Of a stretch of 64,000 nucleotides of DNA, positions 53,532 to 63,800 are shown one piece after another. A program made the translations under genes and the position numbers. This DNA is from Sphingobacterium sp. UBA7855 (GTDB lineage: Bacteria > Bacteroidota > Bacteroidia > Sphingobacteriales > Sphingobacteriaceae): positions 1-64,000 of the forward strand of contig DLST01000006.1 of NCBI GenBank assembly GCA_002500745.1, written 5' to 3'. The stretch's first letter is position 1. Each line of letters opens with the position of its first letter. The notes below the pieces were generated by a model. That model searched no databases. It saw nothing but the letters and a program-made list of their open reading frames with translations, and was not told the origin of the DNA.

Positions 53532-54116
53532 ATGATATACGAAAATATTCTAAAAAATGTGTCTAAGTGCATTACGTTGACCGCGGAAGAGATCGCGCAG
53601 TTCACGGGTATACTCACAACAAAAAAGGTCCCCAAGAAGACCATGTTATTGAATGAGGGAGAAATCTGTCAGTTTGAAGGTTATGTGCAAAAAGGCTGTG
53701 TGCGGATCTACTACTTGGATGAAAATGGCTTTGAAGTAACCTTAGCCTTTGCGGTCGAAGACTGGTGGATCAGTGATATTGCATCCTTTCATTATCATAC
53801 ACCTTCCAGTCTCTATATGGAAACACTGGAAGATAGCGAATTTTTAATGCTGACACCGGATACGAAAGAGCGGCTGCTGGAGACGATTCCAAAATTTGAA
53901 CGTGTATTTCGTATGCTGGTTCAGCGCCGGCTAGCCGTTTTGCAGAACAGGTTGATCCATACGATGGCCAAACCTGCAGCGGATCGATACCTCGAATTTA
54001 TTGAACTATACCCGACTATTTCCCAAAGGGTGCCGCAATACTATATTGCATCCTATCTGGGGGTCTCGCCCGAATTCGTCAGTATTATACGCAAACGGCT
54101 TGCTGCAAAGAAATAG
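53532..54116 (+). CDS. Crp/Fnr-family regulator without N-terminal cysteine cluster
   Basis: 194 residues. The cyclic-nucleotide-binding-like barrel has MLLNEGEICQFEGYVQKGCVRIYYLDENG. The last segment is a helix-turn-helix with PQYYIASYLGVSPEFVSIIRKRL. It lacks the FNR cysteine pattern seen in the other regulator of this window, so it is of the general Bacteroidota Crp/Fnr type whose ligand is usually unknown. Start spacing is 44 bases after the response regulator; a separate promoter is possible. Confidence 0.85.
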   Translation: MIYENILKNVSKCITLTAEEIAQFTGILTTKKVPKKTMLLNEGEICQFEGYVQKGCVRIYYLDENGFEVTLAFAVEDWWISDIASFHYHTPSSLYMETLEDSEFLMLTPDTKERLLETIPKFERVFRMLVQRRLAVLQNRLIHTMAKPAADRYLEFIELYPTISQRVPQYYIASYLGVSPEFVSIIRKRLAAKK

Positions 54117-54331
54117 AAGCAGCTATGTTTCTAGTGGCTCAATCTCTTTGGATGTAGTTTGAATTGGTTAAATATCGAGGTTATTTTTAGGCTTGAGCTT
54201 TATAGGATATGAAAATTGAGCTGCTCGGCAATTGTATTCTTTAAAACGTGTTGGATATTTGCTACCTTTAGGCTTGGGCTCCTATTGGATTGGTATGAAC
54301 CCGTTTATACAACCAATTTAAAGCAGTAAAA

Positions 54332-55147
54332 ATGAGTATAGCAGACAATGATTTTGGGAATGCTTTTTTGTATTCCTGTTATTTTGAAAAAGTATTTGGT
54401 CATGAACAGTTCATTCCCGAACACGTCGTTTTTTTTCAGATTTCCGGAGAAACGCATCTTGACCATCAGAAAGGAAAAATGATCGCTACTGAAGGACAGA
54501 TCGTTGTCGCCCGCAAAAACCAATTGGCCAAAGCTTTTAAGTATCCCGCTAAAGATGATATCTATAAATCTGTTTCGGTAGTTTTGCAAGCCAATCGGCT
54601 GAAGCAGTATGCGATGGATCATCATCTAAGTTCGGATAGAAAGTATGCGGGCGAGTCTAATAGTGTACTCGAAAGCAACCTGTTTATCAAAAGTTATTTT
54701 GAATCACTGACACCCTATGCCGAGGCAGCCGACCGGGTGAGCCCTCAGATGGAGCAGATCAAGATCTATGAATTAATTACTTTACTATTGGAGAGTTATC
54801 CGCAGCTTAAGGAGCTCCTGTTTGACTTTTCGGAGCCTCATAAGATAGATCTTGAACAGTTTATGGTCAAAAATTACAGGTACAATGTACCTCTTGAAAA
54901 CTTTGCCAAGCTGACCGGGCGTAGCTTAGCGAGTTTTAAACGTGATTTTGAAAAGATATTTCAGACATCACCCCGAAAATGGCTACAGGAAAAGCGTCTT
55001 TCCGAGGCCTATTATCTAATTGAAAGCAAGCGTCAAAAGCCCGCTGATTTTTATCTTGATCTCGGTTTTGAAAACCTTTCTCATTTTTATGCTTCTTTTA
55101 AGGAAAAGTTTGGGATAACGCCAGCCACCATCAATTCAGTCGCTTAG
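54332..55147 (+). CDS. AraC-family transcriptional regulator
   Basis: 271 residues. The sensor half contains VFFQISGETHLDHQKGKMIA and IVVARKNQLAKAFKYP, as in small-molecule-sensing ExsA-like regulators. The C-terminal domain has NVPLENFAKLTGRSLASFKR and FYLDLGFENLSHFYASFKEK, ending FGITPATINSV. It ends 2 bases from the convergent metallo-hydrolase stop codon. It is preceded by a 215-base gap with no recognised feature. Confidence 0.85.
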   Translation: MSIADNDFGNAFLYSCYFEKVFGHEQFIPEHVVFFQISGETHLDHQKGKMIATEGQIVVARKNQLAKAFKYPAKDDIYKSVSVVLQANRLKQYAMDHHLSSDRKYAGESNSVLESNLFIKSYFESLTPYAEAADRVSPQMEQIKIYELITLLLESYPQLKELLFDFSEPHKIDLEQFMVKNYRYNVPLENFAKLTGRSLASFKRDFEKIFQTSPRKWLQEKRLSEAYYLIESKRQKPADFYLDLGFENLSHFYASFKEKFGITPATINSVA

Positions 55148-55149
55148 CG

Positions 55150-56274
55150 CTATTTTTTCCACCAATAGCTGGGCGCCGCCTGAGCCTGATCAATGCTGAT
55201 TACCTGACCTATCATTGGAGTAAGCAAGGATTGCTGTTGTTTTGTTGCTGCTAGAGAAATACGCTCCAAGGGTTCATACCAGGCGTGATTCGCCAGTACA
55301 AACTTGGAGGAATGAACAGGGAATAGTACGGAAGCTTTGAGGTCATGTGCTGCTTGAACAACCTCTTCTGGCATCATGTGGATATGTTTCCAGCTGAGGT
55401 CATATTGGCCATTTTCCAAGATAGCCAAGTCAAAAGGTCCCAATTGGTTTCCGATTTCTTTGAAGTGGCTATCGTACCCGCTGTCCCCTCCCAAATAGAG
55501 TTTCTTTGTGGGCGTTTGGAGCGCATAGGAGGCCCATAATGTATTGGCGGTAAAGATGCCACGGCCTGAGAAATGTCGGGCTGGAGCGACTGTTACCTGA
55601 AAACCGTCCCCCAGGTCAACCTCATCCCACCAATCTTTTTCGATAATCTGTTCAGGACGATATCCCCAATATTCAAGGTGAGCGCCGACACCAAGACCAA
55701 CAATGACTTTTCCAACCCGGGGTTGTAGTGCCTTTAACGTCTTATAATCCATGTGATCATAATGGTCATGTGATATAAATAGGAAGTCGATTGCCGGTAG
55801 GTCCGATACAATCGACACATCCGTGCCTTTAAAAGCCTTTACACTGCCGGGAATTGGAGAGGCGCTGCCGCTAAAGACAGGGTCTACAAGGATATTTTTG
55901 CCATCTACATGTAGCAAGTAGGAGGAGTGGCCAAACCAAACAAGCCCATGAGACTGCTCGAGTAGTTTCTTCCAGTCGACATGTACTGTGGGTATATTAT
56001 ATTGGGGACTTGTTTCGTTCGAACGCTTAAAAAAATAATCATATAGCGCTACAGTCCAAGGCTGTGAGAGCATGGGCGTTGGACTCGTATTACGGAATTT
56101 TCCGTTTTTAAATTGCTTAGATAGCTGTATGCGCTGCAGTCTTTCGCCCGAAGGCCTTTTGCCAAATTGTGGATGCATCATAATGTATAATCCGATGAAA
56201 GCGATGAAAACGGCGAGTCCTAGGATTATTCTTTTCAAAAATCGAAGCCACTTATTGCTGTTTTTTCTTATTGT
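55150..56274 (-). CDS. Membrane-anchored metallo-beta-lactamase-fold hydrolase (RomA/NAPE-PLD-like)
   Basis: 374 residues from ATG 56274 (MTIRKNSNKWLRFLKR). The upstream TTG at 56298 is inside a TATCTTTG -7 box, so it cannot be the start. One N-terminal membrane helix (IILGLAVFIAFIGLYIMMHP) is followed by the metallo-fold domain. Motifs are LVWFGHSSYLLHVDGKNILV, IDFLFISHDHYDHMDYKTL (HxHxDH, two-metal site), RHFSGRG, LYLGGDSGYDSHF and VLFPVHSSKF. Such proteins are related to N-acylphosphatidylethanolamine phospholipase D; the substrate here is unknown. Confidence 0.85.
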   Translation of the reverse strand, partial: TIRKNSNKWLRFLKRIILGLAVFIAFIGLYIMMHPQFGKRPSGERLQRIQLSKQFKNGKFRNTSPTPMLSQPWTVALYDYFFKRSNETSPQYNIPTVHVDWKKLLEQSHGLVWFGHSSYLLHVDGKNILVDPVFSGSASPIPGSVKAFKGTDVSIVSDLPAIDFLFISHDHYDHMDYKTLKALQPRVGKVIVGLGVGAHLEYWGYRPEQIIEKDWWDEVDLGDGFQVTVAPARHFSGRGIFTANTLWASYALQTPTKKLYLGGDSGYDSHFKEIGNQLGPFDLAILENGQYDLSWKHIHMMPEEVVQAAHDLKASVLFPVHSSKFVLANHAWYEPLERISLAATKQQQSLLTPMIGQVISIDQAQAAPSYWWKK

Positions 56275-56295
56275 CATCTGCTTAGTGTATAGCGA

Positions 56296-56303
56296 CAAAG
56301 ATA
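56296..56303 (-). promoter_or_regulatory. -7 box of the metallo-hydrolase gene
   Basis: On the minus strand TATCTTTG matches TAnnTTTG and lies 21 bases before the ATG at 56274. This placement decides the start against the upstream TTG, which overlaps the box. Confidence 0.45.
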
Positions 56304-56433
56304 AGGCAGCAGAGCGAGATCTATTTTTGCTGATGGCTCAATTTTATGTGCTGTATGGCTCACATACCGGCGTCTAGCACCAGAGTATTGATCGTAAAAG
56401 ATGTCTGCCCCCGCAGTGGAGGCAGACGTATTT

Positions 56434-57906
56434 TTAGCCCTTATAAGGTTTCTTAGCCGCCTCAATAAGTTCTTTCATTTCTAATTTGATATAGTCTACG
56501 TTAGGTGTAGATCCTGTCAAAAAGTAACGAATATTGCCTTCTTTGTCGATGATAAATTTTGCCGGAATACCTTTAACACCAAATTTCGCCGCCATGACTT
56601 CTCCAGTTTGCGGATCTTTTTGATCATCGTAAAGTACTTCAAACGGATAATTGTTTTTAGTGATAAAGGAGACCACATTTTCTTTGTAATTCTTATCGCG
56701 TTCCCAGGTATTCATGAATAGAAATTGAACATCTTTATCATTTGCATACGATTCTTGTGCAGCTTTCATTCCTGGAAATGAGCGGACACAGGGTTGACAC
56801 CAGGTTGCCCAAAAATCTAATACCACTACTTTTCCTTTTAAGCTGCTCAAGGAGACTTTCTCACCTTTCATATTAAGCAACTCAAAATCAGGTGCGGGTT
56901 TAAAGACTGCCATTTCCTTGATATGATTGCGGATGTTCTGCGTTAATTCCGTTTTTAGGGAAGCGTTAAAACGTTCGTAGCCTTGATCAGAACCGTTCAA
57001 CTCGGTATACAATTTCTTAAGATCATTTTCGACAGCGAACTGCCCTTTAGCATATAATTTGGTCAGAATATTATAGGCCTCGAGCTTTCTTCCAGTACCC
57101 ATTAATGATTTGTAATAGACCATTGCAAGTCCATCCGCTTGTTCTGGAGCAACTTTTAAAGCATTCTCTATATAATTGAGCGCTTCGGCATATTTTTTCT
57201 GTGCAACGAGGATATTGACATAAGCCGACATGGAGCTCGCATAGCCCATGCCTGCAAAACGGGCTTTATTATCTTTTTCATTCTCTGGAAGCGTCAAATA
57301 ATAATAGCTATCATCCATAGCAGTTTTTAACAGCGGTGCAGCAGTTGCCGTGTCGCCCGCACTCAACAAAATTTGCCCCACAGGGATATAGCCGTTTCCG
57401 CGCCAGAATCGTTCTTTCAGTTCGCCTAAATAATGCACAGCTTTTTGTGCATTTCCGTCGTTGGCAAAACTCTGTGCCAAAGAAGCTACTACATAATCGT
57501 AGGTGAGGGGCTCTTCGCTGAAGTTCTTAACCGGCCACTTTTTTATAAGTTCATTATACGCTTTCTCTTTTGCCAATGGTGTATTGGCCGTGTAAAAAAC
57601 ATTGGTTATAAAGGCATCGCGGGTTAGTGATCCTTTTGGGTATTTTTTCTTTGCCAATTGCTCGACCGATGTTTGCAGATCTTCTTTGCCTAAAGCGCGC
57701 AGAATATTGATCGTCGTGCGGTAGTCTTCTTCAGACTTATAAGTCTTTAGCTCGCTCATTAATACATTCGCGAGCGAATCCTTTTGCTCCACCGTTCCTT
57801 TTTCTATAATAGGCAGATAGTGTTGGTATTTGTTTTTTGCAGGTTGTTGAGCAAATGCTGCTGTTAGCGCAAACGCGAAAGCAGCCGTCAAGATTTTTCT
57901 TTTCAT
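56434..57906 (-). CDS. TlpA-like thioredoxin protein with helical repeat region
   Basis: 490 residues with signal peptide MKRKILTAAFAFALTAAFAQ. Residues of about 25-330 are TPR-like helices (YAEALNYIENALKVAPEQA, MGTGRKLEAYNILTKLYAKG). The C-terminal 145 residues form a TlpA/ResA thioredoxin domain with FWATWCQPCVRSFPGMKAAQ (CxxC = Cys-Gln-Pro-Cys) and GVKGIPAKFIIDKEGNI (cis-proline). It acts in the periplasm in thiol redox chemistry. It follows the SusD gene by 23 bases in a SusC-SusD-TlpA order frequent in Sphingobacteriaceae; the joint role is unknown. Confidence 0.88.
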   Translation of the reverse strand: MKRKILTAAFAFALTAAFAQQPAKNKYQHYLPIIEKGTVEQKDSLANVLMSELKTYKSEEDYRTTINILRALGKEDLQTSVEQLAKKKYPKGSLTRDAFITNVFYTANTPLAKEKAYNELIKKWPVKNFSEEPLTYDYVVASLAQSFANDGNAQKAVHYLGELKERFWRGNGYIPVGQILLSAGDTATAAPLLKTAMDDSYYYLTLPENEKDNKARFAGMGYASSMSAYVNILVAQKKYAEALNYIENALKVAPEQADGLAMVYYKSLMGTGRKLEAYNILTKLYAKGQFAVENDLKKLYTELNGSDQGYERFNASLKTELTQNIRNHIKEMAVFKPAPDFELLNMKGEKVSLSSLKGKVVVLDFWATWCQPCVRSFPGMKAAQESYANDKDVQFLFMNTWERDKNYKENVVSFITKNNYPFEVLYDDQKDPQTGEVMAAKFGVKGIPAKFIIDKEGNIRYFLTGSTPNVDYIKLEMKELIEAAKKPYKG

Positions 57907-57929
57907 TATATATATGATTTACAAGTTCC

Positions 57930-59315
57930 TTAATTTTCGTATCCTGGATTCTGTGTCAAGTTTCTATTGATTAAAATCTGCGCTTGTGGAATCGGAAATA
58001 AGACATCCGTCGTTTGCCAGTTTGATTTGATTGGGGCCAATACGGCGTTAGCGCGGTCGGTGCGCTTAAGATCGAGCCAGCGATGGCCAAACTCACCAAA
58101 AAATTCATGGAGACGTTCGGTCTCTATAGCAGACAATAACTGGGATTGGTTTAAGCTTGTGTTAAGTCCCGCAAGGCCCGCACGACTGCGTACGGCATCT
58201 ACATCCGTCCGTGCTTCTGTTAATTTTCCGAGCTTGGCCCTAGCTTCTGCACGGATAAGATATTGTTCAGCTAAACGTAGCATAACGTGGTATTCGGATC
58301 CTGCGCCTGAGGACGCTTTATATTTGGTTATGGCATAATAGGTTTTATTGGATACCGTCTTTGAACTTGTCCAATTGATCTTTCTTAAATCAGGTGTTGG
58401 CAAGGTTTCAAAACTGTTGTATACGGCATCTGGCAGGGTGTATCCCGGAGTCACTGTAGCTGTCGTTATATAATTAGCACCGAATGTGGTTACTCCAGTC
58501 TGATTGCCAAGTTGAAGAATAACCTCATTGCTCGAGTTTACAAAGTTTTTATCAGGTGTGGGCATACCGTAATCGGTTGACTGCAAAACTTTAGTTGCAT
58601 AAGATTCGGCATTTTGATAATCTTTTTGGTAAAGATATACTCTGGCCAGTAAAGCGCTGGCGGCAGCCTTATTGGCGCGCCCTCTTGGACTGGCAGTAGC
58701 ATCATAAGTTGGTGCCATTTTGCTCTCCGCATCTTTAAGATCTGCAATAATCTGATCGTACACTTGCTGTGCGGGCGTCCGCGGTAGTACAGCGTCTTCA
58801 AATGCATGCAGGTCATCGCGCAATTGTAACGGCACATCACCATACAGATTGACGAGATAGAAATAGGCATAAGCTCTAAAAAATTTTGCTTCTCCCAGGA
58901 GTTGATCCTTTACACTTGGGGTAAGGGAGGTGGATGCTTCGAGACCGGATATCGCGTTATTCGCATTTTTGATAAGCTGATAGGTATTGTACCAAAAGTT
59001 GGCAACATTATAATTTGTATTCAGCAGATTATTACTCGCGAATTCGGAGGTATTGGGGTCGGCCGAATTGTACTGAAGGTCGTCGGCTGCTACCCCAGTA
59101 TAGAACGTTGACGTTCCAGGAAGATTAATGCTTAATGTTGTGGTATACAACCCTCTGATCACGCTATTTGCAGAAGCGTCTGTAGCGAACGCTTCACCCG
59201 CTAGCACCTGATTTGGAGGAGCACCCAACTCCACAAATTTTGAACAGGAGCTAACAAGCAGCGTTGCACTGGTGATGGCGAATAATAATATATTGTTATT
59301 GATGTTTAATTTCAT
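57930..59315 (-). CDS. RagB/SusD-like lipoprotein (STN-SusC partner)
   Basis: 461 residues, shorter than the other three SusD proteins here. The lipobox is LLVSSC, followed by SKFVELGAPPNQVLAGEAF, which is a common start of RagB/SusD_3-type proteins. SusD segments are LLGEAKFFRAYAYFYLVNLY, ALLARVYLYQKDYQNAES, LRLAEQYLIRAEARAKLGKL, AIETERLHEFFGEFGHRWLD and the ending QAQILINRNLTQNPGYEN. It lies 11 bases after its susC. Confidence 0.92.
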   Translation of the reverse strand: MKLNINNNILLFAITSATLLVSSCSKFVELGAPPNQVLAGEAFATDASANSVIRGLYTTTLSINLPGTSTFYTGVAADDLQYNSADPNTSEFASNNLLNTNYNVANFWYNTYQLIKNANNAISGLEASTSLTPSVKDQLLGEAKFFRAYAYFYLVNLYGDVPLQLRDDLHAFEDAVLPRTPAQQVYDQIIADLKDAESKMAPTYDATASPRGRANKAAASALLARVYLYQKDYQNAESYATKVLQSTDYGMPTPDKNFVNSSNEVILQLGNQTGVTTFGANYITTATVTPGYTLPDAVYNSFETLPTPDLRKINWTSSKTVSNKTYYAITKYKASSGAGSEYHVMLRLAEQYLIRAEARAKLGKLTEARTDVDAVRSRAGLAGLNTSLNQSQLLSAIETERLHEFFGEFGHRWLDLKRTDRANAVLAPIKSNWQTTDVLFPIPQAQILINRNLTQNPGYEN

Positions 59316-59326
59316 GATTTCTAGTT

Positions 59327-62300
59327 TTAAAATTGACAGTTAAATCCAAATACAATCGTACGCAATGGTGGCAGTACTTGAGCAATCGTTCCAGTTCCTA
59401 AACCCGGAGGCCCGCCTTGAACGGTTGTTTCGGTATCCAGAACATATTTGTTCTTGGCCCAGGTAAAGAGGTTTTGACCTTGCATAAAGACATTGCAATT
59501 GGACATCTTCAGTTTGGAAGTCCAGCTTTTCGGTAAGTTGTAAGATAAATTGACCGACCTTAATTTAATATAAGAAGCGTCACCATAGACTGCGTCGGAG
59601 TTGGTATACAGATTATAAGAATTGCTTAAAGCAGCTCCATCCGCTGAAGCTCCTTGAGTTGCTGGGAGAATAGCGCCCGGGATAGTTGTATTGGTATTCG
59701 TTGGTGTCCATCGGTCCAGCCAGTAATCGTTTTGGTTGACCAAAGCCCCAGGTCTTGAATTGAGGATTTTGGTTAAGCCAAACCGGTGATTAAATTGAAA
59801 GAATACGCCAAGTTCAAAGCCTTTGTAAGAAAAGGTATTGTTAAATCCACCATAGAATGGCGTACCTAAGTCAGCAACATAGCGGTCATCACCCGTAATT
59901 GCTCCATCACCATTGCGATCTTCGTATAAAGCTCTTCCTGTTGCCGGATCGACACCTTGATAGTGGTACAAACGGATCATATTGAGGGGCTCACCCACCA
60001 AGAAACTACTTGCATAGAAGGTGTTTTCAATTCCAGGAAATTCGACCAGTTTATTTTTATAAAATGTAAAGTTTGCCGATGTTTTCCATGTAAAATTTTC
60101 ATTGGTTACGTTGGTGGTATTCAGTTCCAATTCCAAACCCGTATTTTGGATCAAAGCTGGCAGGTTTTCTTTGTAACTATTGTAACCTGTTTGGGTACTC
60201 AAAACTAAATCGGTGATTTGGTCGGAAGAGCGATTCCTGAAAAAGTTTCCTGTGAATAAAATTCGATCTTTTAAGAAACCCAGATCGATTGCAAACTCCA
60301 ATTTTTTCGTCGTTTCCCATTTAATGTATTCATTCGGAAGCGTTCCCATGTTCATGGAAGGATTGTTAAGGTAGGCCGTTGCTGATGAGTATAGTGGGAG
60401 GTACAGGTAATTTGAAATCTGGTCGTTACCGGTTGATCCATAGCTTGCTCTCAACTTACCAAAACTTAAAAATTGCAGGTTATCCTGCACGAAGTCCTCT
60501 TTTCCAAAAACCCAACCTAATCCAATTGCGCCGAAATTTCCGAATCTATTTTTAGGGCCGAAGCGAGATGAACCGTCCCTTCTAAAAGTTCCGTTAAACA
60601 AATATTTCTCTTTCCAGTCGTAATTTACTTTTCCGAATACGGCATTATATTTATAATAAACGAGGTTGTTACTTGCGGTAAATTGTCCTGCGGCTCCAAG
60701 CGAGCCTAACAGTGCATCGTTTGAATAATTGGAACCATTGGTGGTCTGTGAGCGGGACGAGTTCTGTTGAAAGCTTGTTCCGATCAATGCCGTCAATTTA
60801 CCTTCACCCATATTTTTCACATAATCCAGTGTCGGCTCAATAATCCAATTCTCGGCCTTTGTATTGGAGAAGCTGGAAGCACCAAGCGGGTTAGTGACGG
60901 TATTATTTAAGGACGTGATTGGGCGTTGATTATTTTGGTTCAATTGGGTAATGGTATAACCAAAATTTGCTTTTGCCGTTAATCCAGGTATGATTTTATA
61001 ACTCAAGTTGGCATTGGAGATCAGGTTATTGGTATTGCCAAAGTACTTCCGTTCGAGCAGGGCGATCGGATTATCAATAAATGTCGTTGGTGGTAACCAG
61101 TAGTATTTTCCATTGTCGCCATAAATGGGATAATTGGGGGCCAGATTGTAGAGTGATGTCACATCCGACGAAGGCATATCGGAATTATCATTGGCATAGC
61201 TAACCGATAAAGCGGCATTAAACTTTTTGTCAGAAGAGGTGTGATCCAGATTTAGGCGGGAGGTGAAGCGGCTATTTTTACTGTCCCCATAAAATACGGT
61301 ACTTTCGCGTCTATATCCGGAGTTGAAGAAAAAGCGTGTGGACTCGTTTCCGCCGGACATATTCGCTTGAACGTCGGTGATATGGCCTTTATTTCCAATC
61401 AGCATTTTCTGCCAATCCGTCGATTTGTTTTGATCCCATAACATAAGATCCGGGGCATTGTCGGCAGTAGGTGTCACGCCAGCATTGGCGAAAGCCTCTT
61501 TTCTTAAGGTCAGATATTGTTCTAGATTTAACATGGGGATAAAGCGGTTGACCTCAGTAAATCCAGTATTGAAGTTGACACCAATACGGGTGCGGCCTGC
61601 AGATCCCTTTTTTGTTGTAATCAAGACCACACCATTGGCGCCCCGACTACCGTAGATCGCGGTGGCATCGGCATCTTTCAGCACATCAATTCGCTCGATA
61701 TCCGCCGGGTTAATCATACTGAACGGACTTAATCCCTCCGAAGAGGCCGATATTCCAAAGGAATTGAGGTTGTCCGTAGCAGGTTGTCCGCCGTTAAAGT
61801 TGGTAAATGGAACCCCATCAATAACGTACAGCGGAATGGATCCAGAGGTCGTACCACTTAGTGAGGCCTGATTTCTGATCTGGATCTGAACGGCACTTCC
61901 AGGTACACCGTTGTTTTGAGCGATTAATACCCCGGACAATCTTCCGGATAGGGCTGCGAGTGGATTACTTACCGGTTGCGAGGTAATATCTTTCGCTGTG
62001 ATTGAGGCAACCGAGCCGGTATTCAGTCTGCGTGTTGTTGTGCCATAGCCAATCACAACGACTTCTTCCAAACTACCTTCTTCAGGCTTAAGTTTGATCG
62101 GTGTAGGACTCGCAATAAGCTGTTTTGCCGGAATTTCGACCTTTTGATACCCTATGAAAGAAAATGTAATAATAACATCGTCATTCGGAATACGCAGTCC
62201 CCATTGTCCATTAACATCGGTCGCTGTACTCGTCTGCATACTGCGATACTCTACTTTTTGCCAGTCTTTAATGATTACCGAGACACCTGCTAGTGGCGTT

Positions 62301-62677
62301 CCATTTTCGTTGACTACTTGTCCTGCTATTTGTCGTTGATTTTGTTGTTTTTCCTTTACAGCGATAATATTGTTGTCCAATAGTTCCCATGTTAAGTTGC
62401 TTCCGGCAAGCGATTGCGAAAGAATATCTTTCACACTGATTTTCTTCCCAACAATATTGACCTTGGCGTTAGGTAAGGTCGATTTACTAAAGAACATTTT
62501 GTATCTGCTCTTCGCGTTGATGGTTTGAAAAACATCTTCCAGTTTTCCGTCCTGGATGGAGACATCGATTTTTTCAGTTTGAGAATAGGCAAAGCTTTGT
62601 ACATGCAAGGTGCTTAGGCAAACAAGCAGTAGCGCTAATCGCGACTCTTTTCTAAATTTGGGTTTTGTTTTGATCAT
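59327..62677 (-). CDS. SusC/RagA-like transporter with N-terminal STN signalling domain
   Basis: 1116 residues. After the signal peptide (LALLLVCLSTLHVQSFA) comes a secretin/TonB short N-terminal (STN) domain (IDVSIQDGKLEDVFQTINAK to LDNNIIAVKEK). Then follow a carboxypeptidase-regulatory-like domain (IAGQVVNENGTPLAGVSVII), LEEVVVIGYGTTTRRLNTGS, a plug (LKDADATAIYGSRGANGVVL) and a barrel ending TIVFGFNCQF. STN domains relay transporter occupancy to a FecR anti-sigma factor, which is encoded 23 bases upstream. This gives substrate-dependent induction of the operon by the ECF sigma factor beyond it. Confidence 0.93.
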   Translation of the reverse strand: MIKTKPKFRKESRLALLLVCLSTLHVQSFAYSQTEKIDVSIQDGKLEDVFQTINAKSRYKMFFSKSTLPNAKVNIVGKKISVKDILSQSLAGSNLTWELLDNNIIAVKEKQQNQRQIAGQVVNENGTPLAGVSVIIKDWQKVEYRSMQTSTATDVNGQWGLRIPNDDVIITFSFIGYQKVEIPAKQLIASPTPIKLKPEEGSLEEVVVIGYGTTTRRLNTGSVASITAKDITSQPVSNPLAALSGRLSGVLIAQNNGVPGSAVQIQIRNQASLSGTTSGSIPLYVIDGVPFTNFNGGQPATDNLNSFGISASSEGLSPFSMINPADIERIDVLKDADATAIYGSRGANGVVLITTKKGSAGRTRIGVNFNTGFTEVNRFIPMLNLEQYLTLRKEAFANAGVTPTADNAPDLMLWDQNKSTDWQKMLIGNKGHITDVQANMSGGNESTRFFFNSGYRRESTVFYGDSKNSRFTSRLNLDHTSSDKKFNAALSVSYANDNSDMPSSDVTSLYNLAPNYPIYGDNGKYYWLPPTTFIDNPIALLERKYFGNTNNLISNANLSYKIIPGLTAKANFGYTITQLNQNNQRPITSLNNTVTNPLGASSFSNTKAENWIIEPTLDYVKNMGEGKLTALIGTSFQQNSSRSQTTNGSNYSNDALLGSLGAAGQFTASNNLVYYKYNAVFGKVNYDWKEKYLFNGTFRRDGSSRFGPKNRFGNFGAIGLGWVFGKEDFVQDNLQFLSFGKLRASYGSTGNDQISNYLYLPLYSSATAYLNNPSMNMGTLPNEYIKWETTKKLEFAIDLGFLKDRILFTGNFFRNRSSDQITDLVLSTQTGYNSYKENLPALIQNTGLELELNTTNVTNENFTWKTSANFTFYKNKLVEFPGIENTFYASSFLVGEPLNMIRLYHYQGVDPATGRALYEDRNGDGAITGDDRYVADLGTPFYGGFNNTFSYKGFELGVFFQFNHRFGLTKILNSRPGALVNQNDYWLDRWTPTNTNTTIPGAILPATQGASADGAALSNSYNLYTNSDAVYGDASYIKLRSVNLSYNLPKSWTSKLKMSNCNVFMQGQNLFTWAKNKYVLDTETTVQGGPPGLGTGTIAQVLPPLRTIVFGFNCQF

Positions 62678-62700
62678 GTGAGTTATATAGGTTGATATTT

Positions 62701-63717
62701 TTAAAATAATTCGAATTGATTTTTCCCCGTTTTTTTAATTTGAAAGTAGTTGACAGTTTGTAATGCTTTAAGAATATTTTCGAGTTGTTCGTTTTCGAAT
62801 ACCGCTGAGTAGCGTTTGCTGGCTATCGCTTGATTTGTAATTTTGATCTCCACCCCGTACATGCGTTCCAGTTTCAATGCGATATCAAATAATCTCTCTT
62901 CTTGGATTGTCATACGATTTAATAACCATTCAGTTTCTAAAGCAGAACCATCGTTTTCAGCGATAACGAATGGCTGGATAGCTACGGACATAGAACTCGC
63001 TGCAGATTGATGGACGCTGGAGGGCGATACCTCTTTAGATTCAGCTGTTTTTGTGATAACAAATTTTTGTTTGGGTTTTAAGATGAATTTCCGAGTGTTG
63101 GCTCCTGTTTTCCAAATCGATACCTTACCACGCACTAGAGCTGTTTCGGCCTCATTTTCTTCCGCATAATCACGTACATTGAAGGCGGTCCCTAAGACAC
63201 TAATTTCCATTCTCGGTGTATGAATAAGGAAAGGTTTAGCAGGATCTTTTTTGACATCAAAAAATGCTTCCCCGATTAAAGTCACTTCGCGTCTGCTTGA
63301 GTCTTTGAATGAAGCAGGATATATTATTTTGCTGGAGGCATTGAGTGTAACTTTTGTTCCGTCTTGTAATACAATTTGACGCTGTTGTCCATCCGATAGG
63401 GTGATCTCTTGATTGTTGGGCGCTTTTGTTTTGTATAAATATACGCCAGCAAATGCTATACACAAGACGGCAGCGGCGGCGGCAATTTGGGATAAACTGA
63501 AAGAGCGTTTCTTTCCAATCGATAATCTAGCCATGATACCGCTATGGATACGATTTTTTAAGGCGTGCTGCACTTCTTCAGGAAGTGTTTTGAGTAAACT
63601 CGGCCGTGATGAGAATGAATCGAAAAATCGCTCTACGGTGTCGATCTCTTGCGAATTGGCTTCGCCCTTTAAGTATTTGTCAATGAGCTTTTCAAGCTCT
63701 TGGTTAGGATATTGCAT
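62701..63717 (-). CDS. FecR-family anti-sigma factor
   Basis: 338 residues. The cytoplasmic N-terminal part (about 80 residues, LEKLIDKYLKGEANSQEIDT) would hold the sigma factor. A single membrane helix follows (IAAAAAVLCIAFAGVYLY), then the periplasmic FecR domain (ITLSDGQQRQIVLQDGTKVT, EVTLIGEAFFDVKKDPAKPF, ISVLGTAFNVRDYAEENEAE) and a C-terminal DUF4974-like part (FDIALKLERMYGVEIKI, LENILKALQTVNYF). It receives the signal from the STN domain of the SusC encoded downstream and releases the ECF sigma factor. Confidence 0.93.
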   Translation of the reverse strand: MQYPNQELEKLIDKYLKGEANSQEIDTVERFFDSFSSRPSLLKTLPEEVQHALKNRIHSGIMARLSIGKKRSFSLSQIAAAAAVLCIAFAGVYLYKTKAPNNQEITLSDGQQRQIVLQDGTKVTLNASSKIIYPASFKDSSRREVTLIGEAFFDVKKDPAKPFLIHTPRMEISVLGTAFNVRDYAEENEAETALVRGKVSIWKTGANTRKFILKPKQKFVITKTAESKEVSPSSVHQSAASSMSVAIQPFVIAENDGSALETEWLLNRMTIQEERLFDIALKLERMYGVEIKITNQAIASKRYSAVFENEQLENILKALQTVNYFQIKKTGKNQFELF

Positions 63718-63800
63718 AGGATGAGTACAATGTTCACTACAATAGTGTCCCTGAGGGGGGAATATGTACTAGTGCAAAACTTGTTTTATTTGTAAATTGC